DNA of 64,000 nucleotides from contig JAKSZP010009541.1 in NCBI GenBank assembly GCA_022478985.1, positions 1 to 64,000 on the forward strand, in the 5' to 3' direction. The stretch's first letter is position 1, and each line of letters starts with the position of its first letter. Source of the stretch: Massospora cicadina (taxonomy: Eukaryota; Entomophthoromycota; Entomophthoromycetes; Entomophthorales; Entomophthoraceae). The position numbers and the translations under genes were made by a program. The notes beneath the pieces are model-generated. The model saw only the letters and a list, made by a program, of their open reading frames with translations, was not told the origin of the DNA and searched no databases. Positions 1 to 11,517 of the stretch are shown piece by piece.

Positions 1-289
1 TAATCAAGAACTTCTAGAAATGAAAAGATGATTAGAAGACTACCAAGCCGAGGATGCATCTGGCTTGAGGACTGAGATCTAAAGAGTCACACAGAGGATG
101 GAGAAGAGGTCTTTTCCAGTGATTAAGTGGTTGTAGATAAGTCTCTAATTTATATTAAATAAAGGTCAAAATAAGGGTCGATAGCTCCATATATAGTTTA
201 TCAAGTTTTACTAGAAAGTTGGCGATCTTCATATCATCTGATTTGGTTGCTCAGTGGCTAATACCCTGTGCAAACTTACTCGGCAGAAT

Positions 290-3200
290 CAAGCCTATAT
301 GCCGAGAATAACACCCCATTATTTTGGGAGTAGAGTGGTGGCAAAAATTTGACGTCAGGACCAACTTGAAAGAAAATACCCTGTCTTTAACATTAGAGAA
401 TGGTCACATAGTAATTAATTAATTGTCTGAGGCTAATTTTCAGGGCAATCTGTCCCCCTGGCCCAATATCCACACACTCAGTCTCGCTCCATTGTTAGAG
501 CTTTCACTGGAGGTACCTTTACCTTTCTGTTTGGATTGTCTAGAATCTTCTTTTGATGCGACTTCAGCCAATTTATTACCTGCTCATTTATAGTTTGATT
601 GCAAGTTCAAGCTCACTGTTGATCTGGTGCATATAACTTCCCTGATTTACCCTTTGATCATATGGGAGGAAGTAGCATTAGATGTATGAGTTAAGGAGCG
701 GTTAGCCAAAGGCACGATTTTCAGCGTACTTTCTTAGCATGCTCAACCCTTCTCTTTGTGGAGAAAGCTGATGGTACTTTACACCCATGCATAGATTATG
801 GGAACCTAAACAATGTTACTGTACCAGATTTACATCCCAACTTTTGGATTTCCAGATTGCACGCTATGTGGAGAAGGCGAAAGTCTTCTCCAAACTGGAT
901 TGACTAAACGCTTTCAGTCAGATCTGGATCAAAAAGTGCTAAAAGTGGCTAACCACATTCCATACTGGAAAAGGGATTTTTCCAATTTCGGTTTATTCCC
1001 TTTGGGCTTAATAATGCCCCTGCTATCTTTCAACGCCGTATTGATGCTTCTTTGGATGAGCTTCCAAGGTCTGTGCAGTTGCCTACATGGATATTTTTTG
1101 GCGTTTTCTCCTATCATGAGTACCATGCAGTACACCTTTGGCAAGTAATGGAGAGGTTAAATTCAGCCATCCTTTACGCTGAAGATCAGCAATTGTGAAT
1201 TCTTCAAGTCCCAGGTCACCTTTCTGGGCAACATCATGTTTTACTAAGGACACATGATAACTCCAAACAAGGAGAAGGGAATTAGTGAATGGCCCACCCC
1301 AACTTCTTTCAAAGAATTAAGGAGTTTTTTGGGGATGTGTACGTTTCTTAAGGAGTTCACGCCTAATCTTTCTGAAGTGGAAGCGCATTTGTATAAGGCG
1401 AATGGGAAAAAGTGCTCCAGTGGTCCCCCGTTTTGGAGGATGCTTTCAAAGCTGTAAAGTGCACCCTGTTGTCCACATACATCCTTCGCCATGTAGATCC
1501 TGAAAAGGAGTTCATTGTATCTAAAGATGCTTCCAACTTCGTCATAGCGGCTGCCTTATTAAAAGTAGGTAAAGATGGAATAGAGCATCCAATGAGATGT
1601 TTTTCTTGGACATGTCTCTTCCTGAGTTAAACTACGCCGTTTATGACAAAGAGTTATTGGCAGTGGTTGAGGCGCTTACCTATTGGCGTCATCACTTACA
1701 TGGCTCATCCCGACCTTTCCGCGTATGTACAGATCACTGTGCCTTATTGTATTACCGCGCACCTAATGTCTTAACCCCATGACAAACCCGCTGGCATGAG
1801 ACCTAGACCAATTTGCGTTTTCTTATGTCTTTACAAGGGCAAGAGTAATGTTTGGCGGATTCTTTGAGCCGCAGCCCTGCATTAGCTCCCAATCTCAAGG
1901 AGGTAGAGGTGCATAGTACCCTGTTGATGATTCCACCAGGTAAGATTGTGTCACAACCTCCCTCTCTCTCAGCCCACGGGACAGCGCTTGCTCCTCTGAA
2001 AAATGTGGAGGAATACATTATATTCATAAAGATAGTACTTTCCCAGCCTTTGCTGGCCAAATATACTATGGTCCTTTCTAAGAGCGCATTGAGTCAGGAG
2101 GACATCACCAGAGGCTACAATGTAAAGGATGAGATGGCGTGGTTTTAGGGGCGCCTATGGGTTCCCATCAGACCACTTCACCTGGGATTTATATGGGACC
2201 ATCATGACGGAATCACCGTTGGTTATCCTGAGAAGGCGAAGACTCTAGAGCTAATTCACTGCACATACAATTGGAAGGGCTTACCCACTCAGGTGGGAAG
2301 GTATTTTAAAGTGCCTAATATGCAAACAAATGGAACCAAACTGACAACCACAAGCAGGGTTGTTGGTACCAGTTTAAAAGGCTGAAGGTCATTGACTCTC
2401 CTATTGGTGGATTACATTGTAGATTTACTGTTACTGATGGTTATGATGCTATCATGGTAGTGGTGGGTCATTTTACAATCTTCGCCCACTTTATTCCTTG
2501 AAGAACCACAGTAACTGAAGCTGAGATGGCTAGGCTCTTTGTATCCCACGTGTTTGCTCTTCGTGGGGTCCCCCAAGAAATTATCAGCGATTGGAAACCC
2601 CAGTTTACCTCTGTCTTTTGGTAAGAGTTGTGTAAGACTCTTCAGATTCGCCCCTGCCGTTCAACAGCCTATCACCCTCAATCAGATGGGCAGACTGAAC
2701 GAGTGAACCAGTGCTTGGAACAGTTTCTGCGGTGTTAAATGCATCAGATCATTCAAACTGGAATTCTCATATTCCTATGGATCAGTTTAGCTACAACACT
2801 TTGCATGCATCTATTGGTTGGTCCCCATTTTTTGAAAACTATGGGTTTAATCCCGCCTTTAATATGAAACCTAGTTGTGGATCAAGAGTTAAAGTGGTGG
2901 TGGACTTTGCTAAGACTATCAAGAAAGTACACCAGGTGGTTTCCACAAGTTTGGAGGATACAATGCAAGTTTATAAGGAGAATGCCAATGGAAAAAGACG
3001 AGTAGGTCCAATGAACAAAGAAGGGGATCTCATGATGCTTGATGCTTGAAACATCCCTATCAAGCTGCCATGAAAAAAGCTGGGACCAAAGAGGATTGGC
3101 CCTTACCACGTTGTCAGAAAGGTGGGTCACGCCTCATACCAGTTAGATCTTCCCTCTTTGTTTTGGATTTTTTTTCAGTCTACTATGAAAGCAGATTGAT

Positions 3201-3541
3201 GTGATTTGAGGGCCCCCCACCAAAGACTCTTAAAGCTTGTCTAGTGGATGATGCGCCATAGTGGGAAGTGGAGGAGATAGTAGCCTCCAGCCGAGTAAAA
3301 AGAAGGCTTGAGTACCTGGTACCCTTTAAGGGAGTTGATGCAGCGGATAAAAGTTGGATACTAGCGCGCAACTGTGCACATGCCCAAGACCTGATTGACG
3401 TTTTCCACCAGCGTTTCCCAGGACGCCATACAACAGTCAAAACAAACCGTTGCCGCTATATATTTGACCCCAGCCCACAAGGAATTTTCCCTGGCGCAAG
3501 CCCCTGGAGGTGGGTGGAGCCCCAAAAGAATGAGAGGGTAA
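290..3541 (+). pseudogene. A1 Pol relic (RT, RNase H, integrase, chromodomain)
   Basis: Decayed Pol of a chromovirus. RT begins near 752 with the FVEKADGT block and the PCIDYGNLN block, then shifts frame near 835. RNase H follows at about 1480-1860, with SKDASNF at 1516 and YDKELLAVVEAL near 1640. Integrase has an HHCC-like zinc region at about 2180-2330 and a catalytic core with ISDWKPQF (usual form SDRGPQF) and [15 protein letters not shown] near 2672-2715. The chromodomain is at 3268-3425 (EEIVASSRVKRRLEYLVPFKG, then FHQRFPG). A short tail with SLAQAPGGGW follows at about 3490-3537 and ends at the LTR. At least three frameshifts and several stops make it inactive. Family assignment is secure; exact domain edges are not. 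Confidence 0.85.
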
Positions 3542-4436
3542 TATCATGGCTTGAGAATGACATGACAATTGAGACCAATACCAAGGTTAAAGCTGCATGT
3601 CAGGATGGCAAAGGTGAAGTTGGCAGGCCTCCCTGACCTTAAACATACCTTGGACCAATGATGGGTTAAGGCAAGGTATGCCTAGTTTGGTCCTGGGATG
3701 TGAGAGAAGTTAGACCCTGAATTACATCAGGTGGAGTAAAACAAACTAGCTTTGTGATTAAAAACGATGTTTTGCTTCAATTCATTAGTGAATGGGGTCA
3801 TAAAATCCATTCAGTTTTTGAATATCTAGCTTGGGTCAGCCTTACCTACAATTGTAACCCAAGTTTAATCAATTACCAATTATAGTACACTGCCTGATGG
3901 AAGTGTGCGCTTATTGGTGCACCTCAGCTTAGCACCACTTCAATCGATCTATTATTCCCCCAAATCTCCTTAAATTTTTTTTCTCAAGACCAATCAATAT
4001 TATTGCCTGACTTCCCCCATAATAAAGAAACCTTCGTTATTATACATTTTCTATATTTTATCTTGGGCAAACCTGTGCATGGACCACTTCATGTATATCT
4101 CATGCATTGTTAGGCATTTGATTTTAGCAGCTATAACTCTCTCCTCAGGTGCACCGTTGGCTGCCCAGGTTCCCTCCAATCTGGGCGCATATGCACTTTA
4201 GCCCAGAGCACCACTTGAGGATGGACCCCACTTTGGGGTTCACTCTAGCCAGGTTGGTAGTCTGGTTTTGGTTCTTTTATCTATTTTTAATCACCCTTTC
4301 CCTAAGTTATTACAGATCTAGTACTCTCTGCGGGGCTCTACTAACTTTATTAATGATGACTAGTTTCCTGTCGTTAGGTATGTGCACCGTGAATTACCCC
4401 ACTGGGAACTGGAGAGTTACAGATACTCTCCTTACA
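3542..4436 (+). repeat. A1 3' LTR
   Basis: Aligned by eye with 61437-62285, which lies upstream of the protease of A2, so this copy is the 3' LTR. It is preceded by a purine-rich tract (AATGAGAGGG) that could be the polypurine tract. The start is TATCATGG where the A2 copy has TGTCATGG, and it ends in CTTACA at 4436. Internal blocks shared with A2 include the LPDL motif at 3630, CAAACCTGTGCA near 4069 and the CCCAGGTTCCCTCC block near 4165. Confidence 0.75.
3627..3668 (+). other. DLxHxxDxRWV-type peptide motif in A1 LTR
   Basis: Codes GLPDLKHTLDQ, a stop, then WV, about 95 bp into the LTR. The A2 LTR codes the same motif without the stop (GLPDLRHTLDQRWV at 61520-61561). The unrelated-looking LTRs of B, C and D code DLAHVVDERWV or close variants at a similar distance from their starts. 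Confidence 0.6.
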
Positions 4437-4457
4437 AGAGCACCGCCTATTTGCTAG
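4149..4457 (+). pseudogene. LTR-resident hydrophobic ORF remnant (A1)
   Basis: An open frame lying almost wholly inside the A1 LTR. It starts with a short polar part containing HRWLPRFP, then has two long hydrophobic stretches, around VVWFWFFYLFLITLSLSYY and LCGALLTLLMMTSFLSLGM, consistent with two membrane helices. The equivalent part of the A2 LTR (about 62040-62330) also codes two hydrophobic stretches with shared residues (LC.AL.TF...S..LAL.T). Function unknown. It may be the end of a protein encoded across the LTR; the start codon used here is arbitrary. Confidence 0.5.
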
Positions 4458-4749
4458 CTTGTTAGATCAAGTCTTTAAGACTAAAAATGAGTCAAGTATA
4501 TGTATACAAGTGCATAATGCTGATTATCCCCTAGACATGTGTGTGCCTGCTAAGGATATTACCTTAATTAAAACTGAAATTACAAACATCAAGGTGATAG
4601 TTGCTCCCAGCTTACCTACTATTTCTTTTACCACCCAATACAAGATTTTTCAGCTAAATTAATATGCCAGTACCCAGCTCAGGCTACACCAGCAGCTGTT
4701 CCTAGCAAAGCACCTGAATCTAATTCTGGCAATACCTTGGTGGCATCAG
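4437..4749. other. Spacer between A1 and B, unassigned
   Basis: 313 bp between two LTR termini. It holds a 67-codon open frame on the plus strand (4459-4662) with no domain I recognise, followed by a short Ala/Pro/Ser-rich stretch in another frame near 4690-4740. It could be flanking DNA or an older element fragment. Confidence 0.4.
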
Positions 4750-5902
4750 TGTAAGTCTTGGGAAGGAGCCTCTCCATCTGGACTGGGATAAGTTCCCATT
4801 CTGCTCAAAAAGGGTTAGAAGCTGACACCCATCTATCTCACCTCCCAGGGCGATTTAGCCCATGTGATGGATGAGAGATAGGTAACGGTGTACCCTCTAG
4901 GAGTTGCAACCCCCTTCTTTTTTTAGCACTAGTGGTGCCCAACCCAAAAGAGGGAGCCGCCACGCATCTTTATTTGCAAATGGGCCAAACAAAGGGATTA
5001 TCATAAACTAAAAAATTCCTAATATAGCCCCTAGGTTATTAGCCTAGCAAGCAATATCAGATGACAAGAAAGCTTTGGTAAAACTTTTGTCCAGCGCTCG
5101 TTTTAGCTGGCGGACCATGATGGACAACATTGGGATAGGGGCATCAGCGACATGAGGCATAAGGAGGTTTAGTTGTGGGTGAGTTGCAGCCCCTTCCAAT
5201 GGCCTCTTCCGCTGAGTTGGCGGAGAATATTCAAAGAGCTTGTCAGGAAGTGACAAAATTGCTCAAAGCACCCCAAAATAGCCAAGACCCCACCATTAAA
5301 TCCAGCCAACACCCATCAGCATCAGGTACATAGTTGGCTAACCCTTTCCATACCAAATGGGCTCAGCCCTATGTAGCTTGGCCTTGGGTGCAACCTGCCT
5401 TATGTCCAAAACGTCGCCATTATAGCAGATGCATGCGCATGACAAAAATAATAAATTTGAGCAATGAGCATAAAACAAATTCAGCTAAAAAGTCAGTACC
5501 CAAGTCAGTTGGAAATTATGAGAAGAAACTCAATTTGACAGCCTGGTTTGCTTTTCTTTTTGATGGCAGTTGCATTCACATCTAATTTTCCCCAGCAAGC
5601 TTATAAGAAGCAGTCTCCAACAGGTACCACTGTTGCTCCATTTTCTTACTTTACATCATTTTATTTATTAAAATTCTTTGTAAAAATCAAATACTATTGT
5701 TCTAAAATATATTTAATGAAAAGAAAACGGGTGATGATCCCCAATCATATCACCTCCTGGCTGGTCCTCATGAATGGCTTTCTTATATTTCATGAGTCAA
5801 TTTGGATGGCTATGCCCATGGCATTCTGGCAAGGGTTTGGGGTGGTAACTCACCCAGAGTTCCAGACTAGTCTAAATATTATTATCAGCACGCTCCATTA
5901 CA
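4750..5902 (+). repeat. B 5' LTR
   Basis: 1153 bp, TG...CA. Nearly collinear with 9584-10734 over its full length, including the CACTAGTGGTGCCCAACCC block near 4926. It is upstream of the primer-binding site and protease, which makes it the 5' copy. It codes a DLAHVMDER peptide at 4852, a SAELAENIQRACQEVTKLLK helix near 5212, NPFHTKWAQPYVAWPW near 5340 and a Trp-rich block near 5800. Confidence 0.92.
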
Positions 5903-6033
5903 TAATGGAGCGAACAATAACTCTAACCCTCTCCATCTCACCTTTTTTGGTAGAATGCTGTGTGGGTTTTACCATAACAGATTTTAAACCTTTTTTTAGT
6001 CAATTAAGTCTGGCTCCATCCTGGGCTTCATAG
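5548..6033 (+). pseudogene. LTR-spanning hydrophobic ORF (B)
   Basis: 161 codons open from inside the 5' LTR, through the LTR end and primer-binding site, into the leader. The central part reads IWMAMPMAFWQGFGVVTHPE, which aligns with IWSAMPLEFWLAFWVLTHPD in solo LTR D and with a similar block at the same place in the C LTRs and, on the minus strand, in the H 3' LTR. It is mostly hydrophobic and could be membrane-inserted. The run past the LTR may be chance, but the LTR part is conserved between families. Function unknown. Confidence 0.5.
5891..5913 (+). promoter_or_regulatory. B primer-binding site and U5/PBS inverted repeat
   Basis: The last bases of the LTR (CGCTCCATTA at 5891-5900) are the exact reverse complement of the bases just after it (TAATGGAGCG at 5903-5912), with only the LTR-terminal CA between. 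The putative primer-binding site starts TGGAGCGA at 5906. Element C shares these eight bases and then diverges, so the functional site may be only about 8-11 nt, as in self-priming elements. Confidence 0.65.
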
Positions 6034-6189
6034 ATCAGGACGTTCAGGATCCAGAGAGCTACATTGAGTTTGTATCAGATTTCCTCTCATTCTGTTGTTT
6101 ACCGCCATTAATTCAGTAATACCAATAAGCTCACCTACAAGCAGGATTAAGCCTATTTACAGTTACATGTATAAAGTCATCTGGGCACA

Positions 6190-6455
6190 CACTGAGTGTC
6201 ATTTGAGGCCTTGGTAGATACAGGGGCAGCTGTAAATCACATGAGTTTGAATTTAGCGCATCAGTTGAAATTGGACTTGGATGTCAGTCTAAAGGTGTTG
6301 GTTGCATCTTCCGCCAGGCAGTCATCTTACAAGGTGCGTCATCCAGTCACATTTCAAGTGGGCAACTATGATTCTGTGATTATTTCACAACCATTCCTGA
6401 CTTTGTATTCCCAGTTATCTTTGGTGTGGGTTGGTGAAGACGCCAAAAAGTGAAG
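6190..6455 (+). pseudogene. B protease relic
   Basis: Retroviral-type aspartic protease. The active-site loop ALVDTGAAVNHMS is at about 6205-6245, followed by LAHQLKLDLDV, the usual region after the catalytic Asp. One frame is open over 6196-6453, unusually well kept for this element, and ends at TGA near 6453. It lies about 290 bp after the LTR, closer than a gag gene would allow. Confidence 0.8.
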
Positions 6456-6483
6456 ATTAATTTGACTTCAAATATGTTACTCT

Positions 6484-9400
6484 TTGAAAAATGCTCAAGA
6501 CGGTGGTGAGCTCCTCCTAATTGAAAATTTAGGTAAAGCGTGGAACAGAGGCACCATTTTCATACTTGGTATACCCATGGACTTTCATCCTGATTTTCTT
6601 CATCTCTGCCAGCGTGCAAGAGAATTTCGAAATGTTAAAAGATACAAACTTCCACCACATTCAAAGTATGCCCTTAAGTTCCGTATGTCAGTACAAATGG
6701 TCAACATCAATTGTCCACTTTACCCTCATATGGTTGAAGAAACTTATGCCTTGAATGCATGGATTAACAACATGCTTGTGAAGGGTTGTCTCTTTATAGA
6801 CACCTCAGTCTGTCTCCCCTATTGTGTTTGAAAAAAATGCGGATGGCACACTGCACCCTTGTGTGGATTACAGTCACTTTAACAACATCACAGTACATGA
6901 CCCTACCCACTTCCATTGGAACAAAGAATCGACCAGGCCATTGCAAAGTCGAGAGTTTTTCAAAACTTGATCTGGTGAACGCCTTTGACCAAATCTGGGT
7001 AGCCAAAGATCAGGAATGGTTTACCGCTATCTGGAAGAGGTGGGGAATATTTCAATTCCATGTAATGCCTTTCAGGTTAAGAAACGCGCTTGCTACGTTC
7101 CAGAGGATGATTTATAATGTGCTAAGGGACTTTCATAACACGTGCGCCATAGCTTATATTGATGAATCCTCATTTACTCCCCACCCCCAAAAAGCATTCT
7201 TTATATCTGAAGGCTGTGCTCGCCACTCTGCACATGGTAGGTCTATTTGTGAAGCTGTTAAAGTTTGAGTTCTTATGTGATGAGGTCACTTTATTGGGTA
7301 ACCTGGTATTAAAAGATTGCTATGCTATCCCGCCTTGTAAACTTGAGGCTATTCTCAAGTGGTCTACCCCAACTACCAATAAGCAAATCAGAGTTTCTTG
7401 GGCACCATCATTTCTTAAAAAATCTCTCCCGCCCTCTCACAGCAGGCCTCTCCGCTGCACCACCTCACTGGCAAGAACATTCCTTTCCATTGGACCCCAG
7501 TATGCCAGCAGGCATTTGATGCTATCAAACAGGTGTTCATATCCCCACATGTGCTCAAGCACGCCGATGCATACAAACCCTTCATTGTCCTATGTGACGC
7601 TTTTTCCGCTGCAGTGGGAGCAGTTTTGCTGCAGCAAAACAATGGTGTGGAGCACCCTATAGCATATTTTCCCATAAGTTTACGTCCACAGAGCAGAGAT
7701 GGGCTATCTATGAAAAGGAGTTGGAGGCTGCTTCATGAGCATTAACCCATTATTGGTACCTCCTGCAGGGCGCTTTGCATAAGGTGAAAGTATGGACTGA
7801 CCATCAAGCCATCATGTACTTTTACAAACCGCAGAAGTTGGCACACCATCAAGCCCAGACATACCACAATCTATGCAGTTTTAATTTCAAAAACTAATTC
7901 GTAAAGGGCTCAATGAATGTTATCCTTGATTCCTTGAGCTGCAACCCCGCCATATGTCCCACAGAGGCGGAGGAATAAGAGCTCACCACCGTGATTCCGC
8001 CATCACAGATTTAATCATTGCCCCATCTGTAATCATGTCATTGGATCCAGACCAAACTTCTAACTTGTTTGCTCACATTTTGGCCCACCAGATTACTTGT
8101 ACTGAAGGATTGGAGTTAGCAGTGCAGTTTATGAATCCAGGATACAAGCGCTCCCATTACTCGTTAGGTATGGAATGTATTCTGTTCCAGTTGTGGGTGC
8201 CTCCCCAATATCGTACTAAAGTAATTAAAGCCTTTATTATCCTCCAGCAGTTGGTCACCCAAAAGTGAAAAAGTGTCTTGACTTGGTGAAGAGGACTTAC
8301 AGTTGGCCTTAAATCTCTGAATACATTCCGTCATGAATAGTAAGTTAAATTACTTTCGCACATGAAAAATTGGATCGTTCTGACCTGAATGGTTTTCTTC
8401 ATGCCCTGCAACAGGCTGAGGGGCCATGGACATCAGCGTCTGTCAACTTCATTGTTAAGTTTTCTCCCTCAAATGGCCACAATGCAATTATGGTTGTGGT
8501 AGAACGGTAGGCTAAATTTTCTCTGTATATCCCCTAATCAATTTCCATTACCTCTGAGGAAACTTCTCATATGTTTGTTTGTCACATCTTCTCTATGTTT
8601 GGTTTACCCCAGGAGATTGTGAGAGATAGGGGTCCACAATTCATAGATAGCTTTTGGATGGCTCTTCTGTCTATCCTGAAAATTCAACCCTTCTGGTCCA
8701 CAGCATACCACCCCCAGATGAACGACCAGACAGAGTGAGTCAATCAAATTTTGGAGCAGTACCTCTGGTGTTATGCCACTACTGCGCAGGACACCTGGGC
8801 GGACAATCTTCGTTGGCTCAGTTTGCTTATATAATGCCGCACATGACTCTACAGGGCTTTCCCCATATGAAGTGACGTTAGGGTACACCCTTCCTTCTCT
8901 CCTGAACCTTTTCTTTGTCCCAAGGTTCCCATGGCAGCAGAGCATGCTCAACAAATTTGGGCCATTCAGTCCCTGATCTGCGAACATCTTACCAAAGCAA
9001 TTGCTGACTAAAAGCGATTTGTTGACTGAATGCGCCTACTTGCACCCAATTTTAAAGTTTGTTCACAGATAATGCTTGACACCTGTCATCTGCACATCAA
9101 GGCCATCTTCTGGAAGTTTTTATGTAAGCAGTCAGGTCCTTATGAGGTTGCTGAATATCTGGGTAATGGCTCATTCCGTTTGTCACTCCCTTCCCACTGT
9201 AAGCATCATCCAGTGTTCCACGCTTCCCTGCTACCCCCTTTTCTGGTACCTCACCTGTTGCCCCTGAGCCAGTCATTTTGGAGGAGTCAGTCAAGTCAGA
9301 GTTGGAAGTGATCTTGGAATTGCGCTGATCCCGCTGCTAAATTCAGTACATTTTGGCTTAAAAGGGTTTCCCTTCATACGAAAATAGTTAGGTCAATGCT

Positions 9401-9560
9401 CATGATTGCAAAAATTGTCATGAGCTTGGTCAAAGCATTCAATGTGGTGCACCCCAAAGCCCCGCACCTTCCCCCTAAAACTTGCAGCAATCATGACCCT
9501 CAAACTTCCAAGGCTTACAAAAATGTTGCGCTCATTCAGTTCCCTGGTGGCGGTACTTTT
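6484..9560 (+). pseudogene. B Pol relic (RT to chromodomain)
   Basis: RT begins after a linker with LPPHSKYALKF near 6655. The DGTLHPCVDYSHFNNITV block is near 6840, then FSKLDLVNAFDQIWVAKDQEW (6957-7017) and FHVMPFRLRNALATFQRMI (about 7058-7113). RNase H is at about 7570-7900 (FIVLCDAFSAAVGAVLLQQ). Integrase covers about 7990-9290, with VRDRGPQF near 8620, TAYHPQMNDQTE near 8700 and a C-terminal YEVAEYLGNGSFRLSLP near 9140. The chromodomain remnant is at about 9305-9420 (KGFPSYEN). The tail NVALIQFPGGGTFPL at about 9522-9566 precedes the polypurine tract. Frames change at least five times. Confidence 0.85.
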
Positions 9561-9564
9561 CCCC

Positions 9565-9583
9565 TTCCTAAAGGAGAGGTTAA
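9565..9583 (+). promoter_or_regulatory. B polypurine tract
   Basis: Purine-rich AAAGGAGAGG immediately before the TGTAAG start of the 3' LTR, where second-strand synthesis would be primed. Assigned by position. Confidence 0.55.
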
Positions 9584-10734
9584 TGTAAGTCTTGGGAAGG
9601 AACCTCACCATCTGGACTGGGATCAATTCTCATCCTGCTCAAAAAAAGGCCTGAAGCAGACAACCATAACTCACACCTCCCAGGGTGATTTAGCCCATGT
9701 GGTGGATGAGCGATGGGTAACGTTGTACCCTCTAGGAGTTGCAGCCCCCTTCTTTTTTTAGCACTAGTGGTGCCCAACCCAAAAGGGGGAGCCGCCACGC
9801 ATCTTTATTTGCAAATGGACCAAACAAAGGGATTATCATAAATTAAAAAATTCCTAACATAGCCCCTAGGTTATTAGCCTAGCAAGCCATATCAGATGGC
9901 GAGGAAGCTTTGGTAAACTTTTGTCCGGTGCCTGCTTTAGCTAGCGGACCATGATGGACAACATTGGGATAGGGGCATCAGTGACATGAGGCAAAAGGAG
10001 GTATAGTTGTGGGTGAGTTGCAGCCCCTTTCCAATGGCCTCTTCTGCTGAGTTGGTGGAGAATATTTAAAGAGTTTGCCAGGAAGTGGCAAAATTACGCA
10101 AAACGTCCCAAAACTGGCAAGACCCTACCACTACATCCAGCCCACACCCATCCTCAACAGGTATGGAGGTAGTTAACCCTTTCCCTACCAAATGGGCTCA
10201 GCCCTATGTGGCTGGCCTTGGGCGCAACCTGCTGTACGTCCAAAACGTCGCCATTATAGCAAATGCATGAATATGACAAAAAAAATTAAATTTGAGTAAT
10301 AAGCCCAAAATGAATTTGGCTAAGCAATTAAAACCCAAGTTGGTTGGAAATTAGGTCCAGGAACCCAATTTGACAGATTGGTTGAATTTATTCTTAATTG
10401 CAGTTGCATTTACATCTCAATTTTCCCCAGAAAGCTTATAAGCAGCAGTTATCAACTGTTACCGCTGTCACTCCATTTTCTTATTTACATCCCTAGCAAT
10501 TCAATAAAATTCTTGGATAAATCAAATATTTTGGTTGTAAAATATATTTGTTGAAAATAAAATGGGTGAAGATCCCCAATCTTGGCACCTCCTGGCTGGT
10601 CCTCATGCCTGGCTTTCTTATGTTTTACATGTCAATTTGGATGGCTATGTCCACGGCATTCTGGATTGGGTTCAGGTTGGTAACTCATCCAGAGTTTCAT
10701 GCCAGTCTAAAGATTATCATCACGCTCCATGACA
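9584..10734 (+). repeat. B 3' LTR
   Basis: 1151 bp direct repeat of 4750-5902. It ends CCATGACA rather than the CCATTACA of the 5' copy. The DLAHVVDERWV motif is intact here at 9687-9719, without the stop seen in the 5' copy, and VVNPFPTKWAQPYVAG is open near 10169. Confidence 0.92.
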
Positions 10735-11517
10735 CTCACTCCTGATAATCCAATCACCACACTGCTAATATTGCTTGATCTGTCAGTTAAACTTAGTTTA
10801 CTAGGAACCAAGGCTTAGTAATTTACTTCATGTTGATATTGTAAATTTGCCTAAATTTGATTATAAGAGGAACATTCACACCTTACTTTCGCTATTTAAC
10901 CTTTACTATTAACACAGCCAATGACCAGGTCAAACTGGACATGTTAATGAACTTTTTAGAACCCATCAGCTAAGAATTGACAAGAACAAAGATTTGTGAA
11001 GATGACGTGTCTTAAACTAATTGAAAATAATTTTACTAATAATTTGTTGGGCAGAAATAATAAAGGACGAAAAATTGCTTTCCTTACCATATACAAAAAC
11101 CAGATAAAAATATTTTCTTTTGAAAAAAATTTTACTATGAGTCTCAGGTTTTATATGAGCTAAGGCTCTGAGTCCTTATGACGCTCAGATCATTTTATTA
11201 ATTTCCTGCAAACCTCATAAGGAGTTATATATGGCCATGTTACCCATTCTGGATAATGAAATTTACCATTATCAAAATGAAAATTTATTTCCGTTTTTTT
11301 TTCTCACTTTTAATGCAGTAAACATGAACAAAAGTTAAGTTCATTAAGTGATGTATTTTGAGTAAAATGGTATGAGTAAAGTCTTGACAAAATAGAAAAT
11401 GGATACTCTACTTCTTTCAATAATTTTTAACTCATATAAGGAGCTAAACGATAATTAATGCCATATATTATTGTGTTTAAGGATAGTTGAGATGCATGTT
11501 CATCAACAATTCTTGAA
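10735..11517. other. AT-rich spacer
   Basis: No gene assigned. Short plus-strand stretches look faintly coding (for example SPYDAQIILLISCKPHKELY around 11175-11235) and may belong to the same relic as the downstream dUTPase frame. No family recognised. Confidence 0.3.

Larger units (their letters stand above)
1..4436 (+). mobile_element. Element A1: 3' part of a Ty3/Gypsy chromovirus
   Basis: The 5' end lies outside the window. The visible part runs from the protease/RT linker through RT, RNase H, integrase and chromodomain to a 3' LTR at 3542-4436. The linker at about 301-420 matches 63298-63420 closely, and its LTR resembles 61437-62285, so A1 and A2 are one family. The coding part is broken into several frames. 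Most of 1-220 gives no recognisable domain; a charged, possibly coiled-coil stretch there could be the end of gag. Confidence 0.85.
4750..10734 (+). mobile_element. Element B: complete but decayed Ty3/Gypsy chromovirus
   Basis: About 6.0 kb, bounded by two direct repeats of near-equal length (1153 and 1151 bp) starting TGTAAGTCTTGGGAAGG and ending CACGCTCCATTACA or CACGCTCCATGACA. Between them are a primer-binding site, protease, RT, RNase H, integrase and chromodomain in the usual order. Only about 290 bp separate the 5' LTR from the protease, so no ordinary gag is present in the internal region. No convincing 5-bp target duplication is visible (ATCAG left, CTCAC right), probably through decay. 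Confidence 0.92.

Noticed and set aside
4745..10739. Target duplication for B (ATCAG/CTCAC)
   Set aside because: Only 3 of 5 bases agree, no better than chance for this composition. The same holds for C (GTTTT/TATCT) and H (CATAA/TGATT).
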